Positions 34,725 to 44,483 of a stretch of 64,000 bases of DNA are shown piece after piece. The stretch lies in assembly GCA_026414765.1 (NCBI GenBank), contig JAOAIJ010000023.1, forward strand, positions 62,001 to 126,000. The letters are read 5' to 3'. Both the position numbers and the translations under genes were made by a program. The stretch is from Clostridia bacterium (lineage in GTDB: Bacteria; Bacillota; Clostridia; Acetivibrionales; DSM-27016). Each line of letters opens with the position of its first letter. Position 1 is the first letter of the stretch. The notes below the pieces were generated by a model, which saw nothing but the letters and a program-made list of their open reading frames with translations, made no database searches and had not been told where the DNA came from.

Positions 34725-35494
34725 ATTGACCTCTCAATAAATTTTAGTTTTAATACTGCCTTTTCCGATATTTCATGCGACAGGAATCTTTCCAGATCGC
34801 TGGGGATTCCGATGCCGTACATTCCGTTAAATTCGCTGCCGATATTATAATATGAGATTTTCATACCTGCATCAATCATTTCATTATATGCGGGAGCAAC
34901 ATAGAATTCTCCATTTACCCTTAAGCCTTTTTCAATCATTTTTTCTGCTGCTTTAACAAAGCAGCGTCCTTCTTGGTAGTTATATATACCTACAGTTGCT
35001 TCATCTGATACCACTTGCTTTTCAACTACTTCAATAACATTGCCGTTGTGCAACCTGGCATATGACCACTTGGGATCATCCGAATTCATAGTCATGATAA
35101 GGCCGTCAATATCTCCGCCGGCGATATGGCTGAGATAGATATTAATATCCGTATCTACCCACTGGTCACTATTTGCAATCATCAATGGATTGTTATCATT
35201 AATAAAATCTTTTGCAAGTAATACTGTACAGGCAGCTCCTTCAGTGAGCCGGTCCACAGGAACGATAACACAACATGGCTCAAGGGACAGTAATATTTTA
35301 TGTATGTTGTACTTGTCAATGTGTTCCTGTTGGCAAAGAAAAATAAACCTGTGTTCCTGCTCAGGTTTCAGATTGTTTATTACAACCTGTATCATCGGTA
35401 TGCCGTGTACAGGTATTAAAGGCTTTGGAAGCTCATATCCTGCAGCGCTGAACCGGCTGCCTCTGCCTGCCATAGGTATGACGATATTCAACAT
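34721..35494 (-). CDS. Sugar-phosphate nucleotidyltransferase (copy 1)
   Basis: A 257-residue NTP_transferase enzyme: IVIPMAGRGSRFSAAGYELPKP is the nucleotide-binding start, ANSDQWVD the metal-binding Asp, and VNGEFYVAPAYNEMI a late substrate-site segment. It resembles the gene at 36682 throughout (GAACTVLLAKDF / GAACTALLAIDR; FYVAPAYNEMI / FYVCPCFNEMI). The sugar is unknown. The order in the operon is methyltransferase, cupin, this gene, WavE. Confidence 0.88.
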   Translation of the reverse strand: MLNIVIPMAGRGSRFSAAGYELPKPLIPVHGIPMIQVVINNLKPEQEHRFIFLCQQEHIDKYNIHKILLSLEPCCVIVPVDRLTEGAACTVLLAKDFINDNNPLMIANSDQWVDTDINIYLSHIAGGDIDGLIMTMNSDDPKWSYARLHNGNVIEVVEKQVVSDEATVGIYNYQEGRCFVKAAEKMIEKGLRVNGEFYVAPAYNEMIDAGMKISYYNIGSEFNGMYGIGIPSDLERFLSHEISEKAVLKLKFIERSI

Positions 35495-35530
35495 ATCATA
35501 TCCTCCTCAAAACTTCTTTTTGTGGGAGAT

Positions 35531-35851
35531 TTATACAGGATATTTGTCGCTGTTTGCACCGGGTATCTTTACAACAACACTGGTTGTAGGCATAACAGCT
35601 TTAAAATCCGTAACTTCACCGGGGTATAAAACTATAATGTCACCCTGCATGTAACGTATATTGTTCATTTCTGCCTCCCCGGAAACAATAACGGTTATTT
35701 CTGTGGCGATTTTATGAAGATGGGGCTGTTCATAATCGCCTGCCATATATTCTTTTACAGCCACTTCAACTTCCTTTGTCTTATACAGGGAAGGCTCGAA
35801 ATTACCAACAAACCACCCGTTTATCATTGATTCCAACCTTCTTAATTCCAT
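35531..35851 (-). CDS. Cupin-domain protein
   Basis: A 106-residue single cupin: YEQPHLHKIATEITVIVSGEAEM, then YMQGDIIVLYPGEVTDFKAV, giving the two cupin motifs with His-x-His and a Glu as likely metal ligands. In glycan loci small cupins can be sugar epimerases or isomerases, but sequence alone does not decide. ATG 35851 follows GGAGG at 5 bases; the in-frame GTG 12 bases upstream overlaps that site. It stands 36 bases upstream of the nucleotidyltransferase. Confidence 0.78.
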   Translation of the reverse strand: MELRRLESMINGWFVGNFEPSLYKTKEVEVAVKEYMAGDYEQPHLHKIATEITVIVSGEAEMNNIRYMQGDIIVLYPGEVTDFKAVMPTTSVVVKIPGANSDKYPV

Positions 35852-35872
35852 ATCTGCCTCCACTGATGATAA

Positions 35873-36682
35873 TCACTTTTCACCATATATGAAAATATAG
35901 TGGGTTGCCCAGTAATAGTCTCTACTATAAACTCTGTGAGTAATGCTTTCAGGTTTGATTTCTAAAAGTGTGTAATCATAAAACCAGATTTTTATGTTTT
36001 TAAAATACTTATAGAAATCACCTACTACCAGTGGGACGTCAGCAGGGCCAATTCCTACATCACAACCGCTGTTTGTAGCACTTGCATCAGTTCTGTCCTC
36101 AAACCATGAAGCATGAGTATTATCGAGGGTTTTTACAAATACCTTCTTATCTTTGGAAATATCATGTACATTTGTAGAATTATAAGGAAAATCCTTGCTG
36201 AAAGCCATCTGAATATTTACTACACCTTTATCATTCAAAACTTCTCTGATGCATTTCAGTATGTTCAATCTTATGGATCTGACGGCTATGTGCTGCATAG
36301 TGATAGTGCTGTAAACAAAATCATATGTGTTGACTGGTGCATCCCCAAGGTCATCTCCCTTTGAAACATAAAAATTACCGGCCGGGCAATTCTGTCTTGC
36401 TTCTTTGATCAATCTTTCTGATATATCTACTCCATCCACCCTTTTGAAGTATTTTTCCATTCTTTTTACCATACGGCCGGGACCGCATCCAAAATCCAAG
36501 GCTGTTTTATCATGAGTTTCATTAATAATGGGCTGCCTTATATCTCCATTTTTATATAAGAGAAAAGTCTCATAGGGAACCATTTCATGCCACTCATAAT
36601 GGCCTACTATTTGTTTTGAAGGTATGTTTGTATCTTCGTATAAGCTTTTTTGCATATTTATGTATGAATCATAACTATTCAT
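35873..36682 (-). CDS. Class I SAM-dependent methyltransferase
   Basis: A 269-residue Rossmann methyltransferase. Motif I is ALDFGCGPGRMVKRM, motif II VDGVDISERLIKEARQNC, and motif IV DFVYSTITMQHI. The C-terminal half, with DRTDASATNSGCDVG, is unlike common small-molecule methyltransferases. Target probably a sugar or a glycan end, given neighbours. The start base coincides with the last base of the upstream stop (36682), so translation is coupled. Confidence 0.85.
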   Translation of the reverse strand: MNSYDSYINMQKSLYEDTNIPSKQIVGHYEWHEMVPYETFLLYKNGDIRQPIINETHDKTALDFGCGPGRMVKRMEKYFKRVDGVDISERLIKEARQNCPAGNFYVSKGDDLGDAPVNTYDFVYSTITMQHIAVRSIRLNILKCIREVLNDKGVVNIQMAFSKDFPYNSTNVHDISKDKKVFVKTLDNTHASWFEDRTDASATNSGCDVGIGPADVPLVVGDFYKYFKNIKIWFYDYTLLEIKPESITHRVYSRDYYWATHYIFIYGEK

Positions 36683-37422
36683 TATTTTACCTCCATATTC
36701 AAATACTGTTCATATTCCTCGATGCCCTTGGGATTAGCCAATGAAAAGTAAGCCTCTCTTTTTATTTTTTCTACACCGATTCTTTTTCTTTCCAGGATCA
36801 TTTCATTAAAGCATGGACAGACATAAAACTTTCCATCGATATGGGCATCTTTTTTTATCATGGACATGGCAGCTTTGACAAAATCCTCACCCTTCTTAAA
36901 GTAAAAAACCCCTGCTGTAGCCAATTTGCTTATAGGCCTTTTTTCAGCGGTTTCTACAACATAGCCGTTTTCATCACATTTGACATATGACCACCTTGGA
37001 TGATAAGCTTCAAATACCACTATTCCTCCATCCAGATCCCTGCCTTGGAAGCTTCTGATCAAGCCAGCCATATCAATATTCAATATTTGATCGCCATTGA
37101 CTATCAGTAAAGGCTCGGAGGAATTTATCCGGTCAATTGCCAAAAGGGCAGTGCAGGCAGCTCCACCTGTTAAAGACCCTACATCTATAATATGAGCTTC
37201 AGGAAGAAGAAGCTTGATAACCATTCCTGTGTGGAATTTTCTATTTTCCTCCCTTCTTAACAGGAATATGGGTTTGCCAACGCCACCAATAAGACTTTTC
37301 AAGCTGTCTAAAACTCTTTGAACAAGGGGAAGACTATTGACTTCTATCAGATTTTTGGGGTAGGGATAGCCTTTTTCACTAAATTTATCATCATTTCCTG
37401 CCATAAGCACTAATACATTCAT
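36682..37422 (-). CDS. Sugar-phosphate nucleotidyltransferase (copy 2)
   Basis: A 246-residue paralogue of the gene at 34721. The start LVLMAGNDDKFSEKGYPYPK is a diverged form of the nucleotide-binding loop, where the usual GxGxR is GNDDKF; the Asp of IVNGDQILNI is kept, as are GGAACTALLAIDRI and the Lys of TAEKRPI. The altered loop may mean weak or different nucleotide binding. It overlaps the HAD gene by 4 bases and the methyltransferase gene by one. Confidence 0.82.
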   Translation of the reverse strand: MNVLVLMAGNDDKFSEKGYPYPKNLIEVNSLPLVQRVLDSLKSLIGGVGKPIFLLRREENRKFHTGMVIKLLLPEAHIIDVGSLTGGAACTALLAIDRINSSEPLLIVNGDQILNIDMAGLIRSFQGRDLDGGIVVFEAYHPRWSYVKCDENGYVVETAEKRPISKLATAGVFYFKKGEDFVKAAMSMIKKDAHIDGKFYVCPCFNEMILERKRIGVEKIKREAYFSLANPKGIEEYEQYLNMEVK

Positions 37423-38054
37423 TGAATCAGTTCCTCAATTCTCTTTATTTCTGATGATATGTTGTCATAGCAAACATCACTTACCGAGTTTATAATCATT
37501 ACATGTGTACCTGCAGCTTTTGCAGCTTTGATTCCGTTTTCATTATCCTCCAGCACAAGGCAATCAACAGGGGTCAAGTCTAATTTTGAGATGGTTCTTT
37601 CATATATTTCCGGATCAGGCTTTGCTGCTTTCACATCTTCATTGCTCATTATCAGATCAAGGTATTGTATTAGATTGCTTTTTTGCATCATAACTTCAAT
37701 AGAGTGACGTATTGAGTTTGAAGCGACTGCAAGCTTATACCCGTTTGTCTTTAAAGCTGATAAGGCAAATTCATGCTGGAATAAAGGTTTACATCTGGCA
37801 TGTACGATCTCCATCGTATACATTTGCTTAAGTTCATTGATAAAACTGTGGAGTGAGGATGGTAACCCCCTGTCCAAAGTAAGCATCTGCAACTTTTTTC
37901 TTGTAGGAAGTCCGTCATAGGTAAATAGATGGTCGTAGCGGCTTATTTCATAGCCAAATAATGAAAGTGCTCTGTTTAATGCTTCGTAGTGCCATTCCTT
38001 TGCATCAATCAAAACACCGTCCATATCAAAAATAACTGCTTTTATCTTGCTCAT
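37419..38054 (-). CDS. HAD-IA hydrolase, beta-phosphoglucomutase/phosphatase type
   Basis: A 211-residue HAD enzyme with a helical cap: motif I VIFDMDGVLIDAKEWHYEAL, motif II LAVASNS, Lys in AAKPDPEIYE, and motif IV VLEDNENGIKAAKAAG. This is the beta-phosphoglucomutase/GPH-like branch. In this operon a phosphatase acting on a sugar or glycerol phosphate is likely. Start overlaps the previous stop by 4 bases. Confidence 0.88.
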   Translation of the reverse strand: MSKIKAVIFDMDGVLIDAKEWHYEALNRALSLFGYEISRYDHLFTYDGLPTRKKLQMLTLDRGLPSSLHSFINELKQMYTMEIVHARCKPLFQHEFALSALKTNGYKLAVASNSIRHSIEVMMQKSNLIQYLDLIMSNEDVKAAKPDPEIYERTISKLDLTPVDCLVLEDNENGIKAAKAAGTHVMIINSVSDVCYDNISSEIKRIEELIQ

Positions 38055-38677
38055 TTGAAAAACCTCCGTGCGCTTTCGGGGCTATCAGTGCAGATAAAAA
38101 CTTCATTGTTCTGCTTAATCGGTGCTTTGCAAAAAGCGGACCAAACAGGGAAAGCTGGTCTGCCATGAAGCTCGGGAGATACTATGCAGACTTGTTTTTT
38201 ATTGCTTAAATGCTCCATTATTTTGGCATAATCAATCCAGTCGCTTTCAAAACAGTCAATCCATACGCCTTTTGAACTCTCATAGAAAACAGGTAAAGGC
38301 TCAAATTCACTTTGCCTGGTAAACACTTTTAATCCTGATTTTATGTATTCCAGTTCATCAGGTATTGACATGTCAAATACAAAATAGTTTTCTACCCGGC
38401 TGCTATCAAGATATTCTTTCAGAAGCCTGCAAAGGCCGTCTGCCTTGATGTTCAATGCAAGGTATGGTTGATTACCGTATTGTTTATATATTTCCAGAAA
38501 CTCATGCAGGGTGGTAACTGAATTCAAAGGTATGTCGTGAGAAATCACAAGCTCTCCGTCCTTATCTCTAATATCCGTTTCTACACCAAAACCTGCATCG
38601 AATGCTCTTTTGAAAGCTGCCATCGAATTTTTTTCGTGCTGTTCTGTCCAAAAGCCTCTATGCGCCAGAATATTCAC
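38051..38677 (-). CDS. Glycerophosphodiester phosphodiesterase-like protein
   Basis: About 208 residues, compact GDPD-like TIM barrel: NILAHRGFWTEQHEKNSMAA (catalytic His-Arg and Glu-Asn equivalents), FGVETDIRDKDGELVISHD (metal Glu/Asp and second His). The GTG at 38677 is chosen because AGGTGAT lies 5 bases upstream and the protein then begins at the first strand; a longer frame would overlap the epimerase gene. Role inferred: cleavage or transfer of a phosphodiester in glycan or teichoic-like polymer metabolism. Confidence 0.85.
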   Translation of the reverse strand: MNILAHRGFWTEQHEKNSMAAFKRAFDAGFGVETDIRDKDGELVISHDIPLNSVTTLHEFLEIYKQYGNQPYLALNIKADGLCRLLKEYLDSSRVENYFVFDMSIPDELEYIKSGLKVFTRQSEFEPLPVFYESSKGVWIDCFESDWIDYAKIMEHLSNKKQVCIVSPELHGRPAFPVWSAFCKAPIKQNNEVFICTDSPESARRFFK

Positions 38678-38711
38678 TGATATCACCTTTATCTTAATAA
38701 TATAATATGTT

Positions 38712-39686
38712 TTAGTTAACATTAAGTGCTTCGGTTTTGTATTTATTTTTGCTATACCATTGAACGAATCTAAAAATGCCTTCTTCGATAGGCACTTCAG
38801 GTTTATAGCCCAATAATCTGTATGCTTTCGAAATATCAGCACAAGTATATTCAACATCACCCTTCTGTAAAGGCAGATTTTTTCGCTTTGCGGGTTTACT
38901 CAGCTGCTCTTCAATCAATTCTATAAGGGTATTCAGCTTGACAGGACTGGAATTTCCCAAGTTAAATATCTCAAAACTGCATTTCAGCTCCATCGCAGCC
39001 AGAATCCCATTTAAAATGTCATCTATATAAGTATAGTCCCTGTAACTTGTTCCATTATCATATACAGGTATCTCCAATCCTTCGTGTATAAGTCTTGTGA
39101 AATTGTGTATGGCCATTTCAGGTCTTTGCCTTGGTCCATATACAGTAAAGAATCTCAAACAGACAACAGGTATACCGAACAGAGTGTTGTAGGTCTTGCA
39201 GAAAAGTTCCCCCGCAGCTTTGGAAGCGGCGTAAGGGGAAACTTGCGAGCAAGTGTTCTGATCTTCCGAAAATGGAACAGGATTTGATCCGTAGACAGAA
39301 GAGGAGGATGCAAACACAAACTTTTCTACTCCATAATTTCTACAGAATTCTAACAGGTTGACTGTTCCTTTTATATCTATATCAATATATTCCAAGGGAT
39401 TTGACAATGATCTCCTGACACCGGCAAGAGCAGCCAGGTGTACTACTATATCCACACCGTAGCAGGCAAAAACATGCTCCAATATCCTTTCATCCCTGAT
39501 ATCACCCTGAAACAGTACATATTGAGGATCTTTTAAAGCATTGATGATATTTGCCTTTTTCACTGCCGGGTCATAAAAATCATTGAAATTATCAATATTT
39601 ATTACTTTGTGTCCTGATGCCAATAAGCGCTCACAAAGGTGGGAGCCTATAAATCCTGCTCCTCCTGTAACCAATACAGTTTTCAT
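38712..39686 (-). CDS. NAD-dependent UDP-sugar epimerase (UDP-glucuronate 4-epimerase type)
   Basis: A 324-residue extended SDR enzyme: [17 protein letters not shown], the catalytic Ser/Tyr/Lys in FASSSSVYG and [12 protein letters not shown], and [14 protein letters not shown], which is typical of UDP-glucuronate epimerases. It overlaps the UDP-glucose dehydrogenase gene by 4 bases. Together they would make UDP-glucuronate and then UDP-galacturonate. Unlike the epimerase at 18142, all catalytic residues are present. Confidence 0.9.
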   Translation of the reverse strand: MKTVLVTGGAGFIGSHLCERLLASGHKVINIDNFNDFYDPAVKKANIINALKDPQYVLFQGDIRDERILEHVFACYGVDIVVHLAALAGVRRSLSNPLEYIDIDIKGTVNLLEFCRNYGVEKFVFASSSSVYGSNPVPFSEDQNTCSQVSPYAASKAAGELFCKTYNTLFGIPVVCLRFFTVYGPRQRPEMAIHNFTRLIHEGLEIPVYDNGTSYRDYTYIDDILNGILAAMELKCSFEIFNLGNSSPVKLNTLIELIEEQLSKPAKRKNLPLQKGDVEYTCADISKAYRLLGYKPEVPIEEGIFRFVQWYSKNKYKTEALNVN

Positions 39687-40996
39687 TTCCTGCCAACTCC
39701 TTGATATATAAAGCCGGATTTTTTTACACTTTCTGGCTCATACAAATTTCTCAAGTCTATGAATAACGGTGTCCGTACAAGCTGCTGCAGTCTTTGCAGT
39801 TCCAGACAGGAAAACTCTTTCCACTCAGTTGCTATAACGATGCAATCAGTGCCTGCACACGCAGAGTATGCATCTTCAAAGTACTCGATATTGAATGAAC
39901 GATATAGATTTTTCATGTTCAGCATAGCTTTGGGATCATAGACTTTTACATTTGCTTTTTCTCTTATCAGCATTTCTATTATTGTAATTGGGGGAGATTC
40001 ACGTATATCATCTGTTTCAGCTTTGAAAGCCAGACCCAGAACTGTTATGTTTTTATTCTCAAGGCTGCCTAATGCTTTCTTTATTTTTCTGAACATAAGC
40101 TTTTTCTGGTTTTCGTTTACTGCTATAACGCTATTTATCAGTTTAGGAGCATAACCTATTTTCTTTCCTATACCAACCAAAGCTTTGAGATCTTTTGGGA
40201 AACAACTTCCGCCAAAACCCGGCCCGGGGTTTAAAAATTTGCTGCCTATCCTGCTGTCCAGGCCTATAGCTTTGGAAATCATGCCTACATCAGCATTGCA
40301 GTATTCACACATATTTGCTATTTCATTGATAAAACTGATTTTAGCAGCAAGAAAAGCATTGGAAGCGTACTTAATCATTTCAGCAGTTTCAAGGTTAGTG
40401 GTTAGTAGAGGAATTCCTCTCGAAATAAATGATTCATATAGTTTCTTCATAATATCAAGTGGAGCGTTGTTGTCACTTCCGATGACTATTCTTTCAGGCT
40501 TGAAGAAATCTTCAACCGCATTTCCCTCACGGAGAAACTCTGGATTTGATACTACATCAAAGCTAATATTCTTTCTGTTTTCATACAGGATTTGTGATAT
40601 TTCTTTTTTTACACATTTAGCAGTTCCCACAGGTACTGTACTTTTGTCCACAATAATTTTGTAGGAATCCATATGTGTCGCTATGCTTCTGACTGCTTGA
40701 TACAGATTTTTAAGATCAGCCGTATTATCATCCATTGTGGGAGTACCTACAGCAATGAAAATAATTTCGGAATACTCTACGGCTTCTTTAATATCGGTAG
40801 TAAAATTCAGGTTTTTGCCGAAGTTGTTTTTTACAATTTCTTCTAAGAGAGGTTCGTAGATGGGAATGCTGCATTGCTTAAGCTGGCTTATTTTATGCTC
40901 ATCTGTATCCATGCATAAGACATTCATACCAAGGTCCGCAAAACCTGCTCCTGTTACAAGACCTACGTATCCGGTGCCTATTATCGAAATATTCAT
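39683..40996 (-). CDS. ugd: UDP-glucose 6-dehydrogenase
   Basis: A 437-residue enzyme that oxidises UDP-glucose to UDP-glucuronate with two NAD. The N-terminal NAD domain has [21 protein letters not shown]; the active Cys is in [16 protein letters not shown]; the C-terminal UDP-binding domain shows [17 protein letters not shown]. Length is normal. It begins 41 bases downstream of the CotSA-like gene and overlaps the epimerase gene at its end. Confidence 0.95.
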   Translation of the reverse strand: MNISIIGTGYVGLVTGAGFADLGMNVLCMDTDEHKISQLKQCSIPIYEPLLEEIVKNNFGKNLNFTTDIKEAVEYSEIIFIAVGTPTMDDNTADLKNLYQAVRSIATHMDSYKIIVDKSTVPVGTAKCVKKEISQILYENRKNISFDVVSNPEFLREGNAVEDFFKPERIVIGSDNNAPLDIMKKLYESFISRGIPLLTTNLETAEMIKYASNAFLAAKISFINEIANMCEYCNADVGMISKAIGLDSRIGSKFLNPGPGFGGSCFPKDLKALVGIGKKIGYAPKLINSVIAVNENQKKLMFRKIKKALGSLENKNITVLGLAFKAETDDIRESPPITIIEMLIREKANVKVYDPKAMLNMKNLYRSFNIEYFEDAYSACAGTDCIVIATEWKEFSCLELQRLQQLVRTPLFIDLRNLYEPESVKKSGFIYQGVGRK

Positions 40997-41037
40997 ACCG
41001 ATTGCCCCTCTCTGAAAGAAACGGATAAAATTATTGC

Positions 41038-42228
41038 TCAGATAAAAAAAGTAAAAGGATCTTTGCGCTCACTCTTTGCTATTGTCTCATTATTACGTGG
41101 GGATACTGGCTTAAAGATTTCTTTTGCAACCCTTTCCCAGTTGAACTTTTCTTCAGCCAGTTTACGTCCTTTTTTACCATGCTCAAGACACTTGGCTGGA
41201 TTTTCAAGGAAATAATTGATGCAGCTGGCCAGAGTCTCCGGATTACTATAGTCATTTATTACTTTTCCGTTTCCATATCCGTGTATTACTTCTGAGTTTC
41301 CTCCTCTATTCGTAGTTATGATTGGAATACCTGCAGCCATAGCTTCATAATGTACCCTTGCCAGAGGCTCGTTCCACTGTGAAGGACAAACAAATACATC
41401 TGCGAGATTATAGTACGGAGGGATTTCTGAAGGTGGAAGAAATCCTGTAAATACGATTGGTCCTGTCAATTCCTTTGCCAGGTTTTTCAGAAGTATTGTA
41501 TACTCATCAGTTTTGTTTTCTCCAAACCATTTGCTTCCGACTATTACCAGTGCTACTTTTTTGTGTTTGCTCATTACAGTTTTCAAAGCCTTTAAAAGTA
41601 TATGGACTCCTTTTTTGTTGCTTAACCTTCCTACAAAGAGCACTACTTTATAGCCATTCAGACTATATTTTTGCTTTAGGGTCTTCTTGTTTGCCATACC
41701 TTCTTCAGTCCATACTGGCTTATACTTATAGATATCTGCGCCGGAGTACACAACATTCATCTTACTTTTTGCCACCGGAAGACGCTTGACTACGCCTTCT
41801 GCTATAAACCTGCTTACGGCATTTATGAATTCAACTCTGTTAATACATTTCAGCGCATCCGCTTCACTGATTTTCTCGGGGTGAAACATTTCATTATGGA
41901 GACTTAAGCTGAATCTGGTATCGGGAAGCTTTTCGCCAAGCGCCAGAATCCACAGGGGTCTGTTAAAAACATGGACAAGGTCGAAGTCTTTTCCTATGAC
42001 AGTTCTTAAGTTATTAACATATTCCTGGGTTGATTTGGCAGAAACTCTTACATAATGCACACCGCCTACTGTCTCATCCGGGGCTAGGGAGGGATGCTCG
42101 ATGCTGTAGACTGTTATTTCATGGTGTTGTGACAGATATGGTAGTATGCCTTCAATATATAGCTGCACAGCTCCGCCTGATACCGGAGGAACAGGAAGTT
42201 TTTCCGTGCAAACCATTGCTATTTTCAT
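41038..42228 (-). CDS. CotSA-like GT4 glycosyltransferase of the spore coat
   Basis: A 396-residue GT-B enzyme. The start KIAMVCTEKLPVPPVSGGAV is the pattern of Bacillus CotSA; FVGRLSNKKGVHILLKAL and WNEPLARVHYEAMAAGIPII are donor-site motifs of GT4 enzymes. It overlaps the CotS-family gene upstream by 4 bases, the same cotS-cotSA pairing as in Bacillus. Inferred: a mother-cell enzyme that modifies spore-surface glycan or protein. Confidence 0.88.
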   Translation of the reverse strand: MKIAMVCTEKLPVPPVSGGAVQLYIEGILPYLSQHHEITVYSIEHPSLAPDETVGGVHYVRVSAKSTQEYVNNLRTVIGKDFDLVHVFNRPLWILALGEKLPDTRFSLSLHNEMFHPEKISEADALKCINRVEFINAVSRFIAEGVVKRLPVAKSKMNVVYSGADIYKYKPVWTEEGMANKKTLKQKYSLNGYKVVLFVGRLSNKKGVHILLKALKTVMSKHKKVALVIVGSKWFGENKTDEYTILLKNLAKELTGPIVFTGFLPPSEIPPYYNLADVFVCPSQWNEPLARVHYEAMAAGIPIITTNRGGNSEVIHGYGNGKVINDYSNPETLASCINYFLENPAKCLEHGKKGRKLAEEKFNWERVAKEIFKPVSPRNNETIAKSERKDPFTFFI

Positions 42229-43304
42229 CGGGACCCCTCCTTTTTAGCAGGAATACTTGTAAATCCTTTTTTCTGCTTGCTGGTTACTTTAGTTTTTTTC
42301 AGTAGTGACACAAGTAAATCGACTTTTGACTGTTCAAGCTTTGCTATCCGCTCAATTTCGGAAGGTTTCAGGGGTTTGTTATTCTGAAACAGATTCTTAA
42401 CAAGGCCAAAAAACCAGTGCGGATATAAGAGGTCTATATAAAGCAGATCGGTATCGGCATCACTCATATGATTGACGCCGGAATAGCATTCGATTACGTT
42501 ATTTATATTTTCAATGCTCCATTGATTTCTGTTTTCAGCCTGTTTTCCTATGATCTTTCTTAAATCCCGCGCCGGCAAATCATAGGTGATCCCATCAAGA
42601 TCAATTACGTATACACCCATCTCGGTAAGAATAGCATTTCCATTTCCGAAGTCCTGATGGCATAATACAGGTGATTTTGATTCAGGTGATACAAGTCTGA
42701 CATAATCAGAGGTTGATAGATGGTCTGATGCCAGGTTGCATATCTCAATAACTGAATCAATATGTTTCAGATAAGCATTATGATAGGGAAGGGATATGTT
42801 TTTTGAAATTTCTTTCCAGTCTGTCAGCCTGGTTTTCATTGAGTCATATTGTTCGGGCCATTTATTGAGCTTTGAGGATATCCTGGAATTTTCAGGTGCT
42901 CTATAGCCCTTGGAACATATATGAAACTTAGCCAACCCTCTAAGCGCTGCCTGCAGGTCGGAACTGTTTGAAAAATTCAGGTTTTTACCATGCAGCCACT
43001 CATATAGTACAAATAACTGGTCTTTATGCTGTACTATCAACTGGCCTCTTTTATCTTTAATTACAGAAGGAACATTTCCTCCCGACTCTTTTATATAATT
43101 TTGAGCATTGACTGAAAAGAGCGCCTTATCATAAGTATGTTTAAGCCGCTTCAAGCAAAGCATGCCCTCTTTGGCTTTTACTTTCCATACAGTTTTTATA
43201 GTACCGCTTTGTATGACTGAAATGTTTTCGGGAGAAATAGTGTAATTTTTAAGTACCTCATCTGCCAACTTAATTAAGTTTTCTTTATTATCCAATATGT
43301 TCAA
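42225..43304 (-). CDS. CotS-family spore coat phosphotransferase-like protein (copy 2)
   Basis: A 359-residue CotS/YtaA-type protein with an APH-like kinase fold: VWKVKAKEGMLCLKRLKHTY (ATP-binding Lys), CHQDFGNGNAIL (catalytic HxDxxxxN) and VIDLDGITYDLPARDLRK (metal Asp). Members are found in spore coats, though their substrate is unsettled. It is related to the upstream gene at 43391 and coupled to the CotSA-like gene downstream. Confidence 0.9.
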   Translation of the reverse strand: MNILDNKENLIKLADEVLKNYTISPENISVIQSGTIKTVWKVKAKEGMLCLKRLKHTYDKALFSVNAQNYIKESGGNVPSVIKDKRGQLIVQHKDQLFVLYEWLHGKNLNFSNSSDLQAALRGLAKFHICSKGYRAPENSRISSKLNKWPEQYDSMKTRLTDWKEISKNISLPYHNAYLKHIDSVIEICNLASDHLSTSDYVRLVSPESKSPVLCHQDFGNGNAILTEMGVYVIDLDGITYDLPARDLRKIIGKQAENRNQWSIENINNVIECYSGVNHMSDADTDLLYIDLLYPHWFFGLVKNLFQNNKPLKPSEIERIAKLEQSKVDLLVSLLKKTKVTSKQKKGFTSIPAKKEGSR

Positions 43305-43390
43305 CCCCTTTGGAAGAAGTCGTAGGGAGTACTTCTTTCCTGATATGCATTAAATTTTATATGTTTTAGTCAAGACACGACCAAATGACT

Positions 43391-44422
43391 TTATTTGGGA
43401 ATTATTGATTCAAATTTATCCAAGACAGGGCTAATGGTCTTTTCTATAACCGTTACTTCCTTTAAACGCTTGAAATAATTTGCGTTTGTCCACTCCTTTT
43501 CCCGTTTGTAATAATATTTATTCATTGCACCGATGAACAGATGGGGAAACATGATATCCAGCTTTACTACCTGCCATTCTGACGATGTAAGCGGATTGCC
43601 AGACTGATAGTATGCAAGAATTTTTCTTGTAAGCTCAATATCCCATTTGCCCCTTTTTTTCATTATTTTATTCAGTAATTTACGTATATCCCTTGCCGGT
43701 ATGTCAAGTGTTATGGAATCAGTATCAATTACATACATATCACCTGACGCTGTAATGAACAGATTACCTGCTGCAAAGTCCTGGTGGCATAACCCTCCTG
43801 TTTTTTTTACTTTTTCTACCCAGTCCCTGTATTCAGTACCTTTCAGACCTTCAATTGCTTTGTGGCCTCGAGAATAAAATGCTGGGAATTCAGCTGTTAT
43901 GAATTTGCCTATTTCATCCCTTGATTCTGATGCAAGCTCCTTTTTATAGAAGCTATTCATATCCTCCAATTGCTGCTCATAGTCCTCAATCCATGTTCCA
44001 AGATGGATTTTAGGCTTAGAATCAGGAAGCGGGGAGAATCCGCGGGAAGCTTTATGGAAATTCGCAAGCTCTTTTACTACAGCTTCAAGCTGCTGGGGTA
44101 TATCATAACTGGGATTTTTTCCTTCAACAGCTTTTGTTAATAAATAACACGTTCCGTTTAAAACTACATAATCCGACTTATCTTTTGTAACTATTACTTC
44201 CGGAATATTAATGCCATTTTTATTAAGGTGACGTACGGCCGAAAGTATATACTTCAAAGTATCCTCAGAGTTGGAGATTTTCTTAAGGATTCTGTATCCC
44301 TCTGGGGTTTTTACCCACCATACACCTTTTTTGTCCTTATAAGACTCATTTCTGGTATTTAGCACTTCCAGGCTATATTTGCTTAAGATCTGCTGCAGAG
44401 GCTCGTTGCTGGCTGAAGGCAA
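43391..44422 (-). CDS. CotS-family spore coat phosphotransferase-like protein (copy 1)
   Basis: About 343 residues, paralogous to the gene at 42225: VWWVKTPEGYRILKKISN, CHQDFAAGNLFI and VIDTDSITLDIPARDIRKLLNK are the matching motifs. The TTG at 44422 is preferred because AAAGGAGTG precedes it by 6 bases and the upstream in-frame ATG (44467) has no ribosome site. A hairpin lies upstream. Tandem CotS genes are common in clostridia. Confidence 0.88.
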   Translation of the reverse strand: MPSASNEPLQQILSKYSLEVLNTRNESYKDKKGVWWVKTPEGYRILKKISNSEDTLKYILSAVRHLNKNGINIPEVIVTKDKSDYVVLNGTCYLLTKAVEGKNPSYDIPQQLEAVVKELANFHKASRGFSPLPDSKPKIHLGTWIEDYEQQLEDMNSFYKKELASESRDEIGKFITAEFPAFYSRGHKAIEGLKGTEYRDWVEKVKKTGGLCHQDFAAGNLFITASGDMYVIDTDSITLDIPARDIRKLLNKIMKKRGKWDIELTRKILAYYQSGNPLTSSEWQVVKLDIMFPHLFIGAMNKYYYKREKEWTNANYFKRLKEVTVIEKTISPVLDKFESIIPK

Positions 44423-44483
44423 TATTAACACTCCTTTGCTGGATATTGTCATACACATACTGTACATATGTGTAAAGATAGAG

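Noticed and set aside
38678-38860. Longer N-terminus for the GDPD-like gene
   Set aside because: The extension overlaps the epimerase coding end, has no ribosome site and shows no domain; GTG 38677 has a good site.
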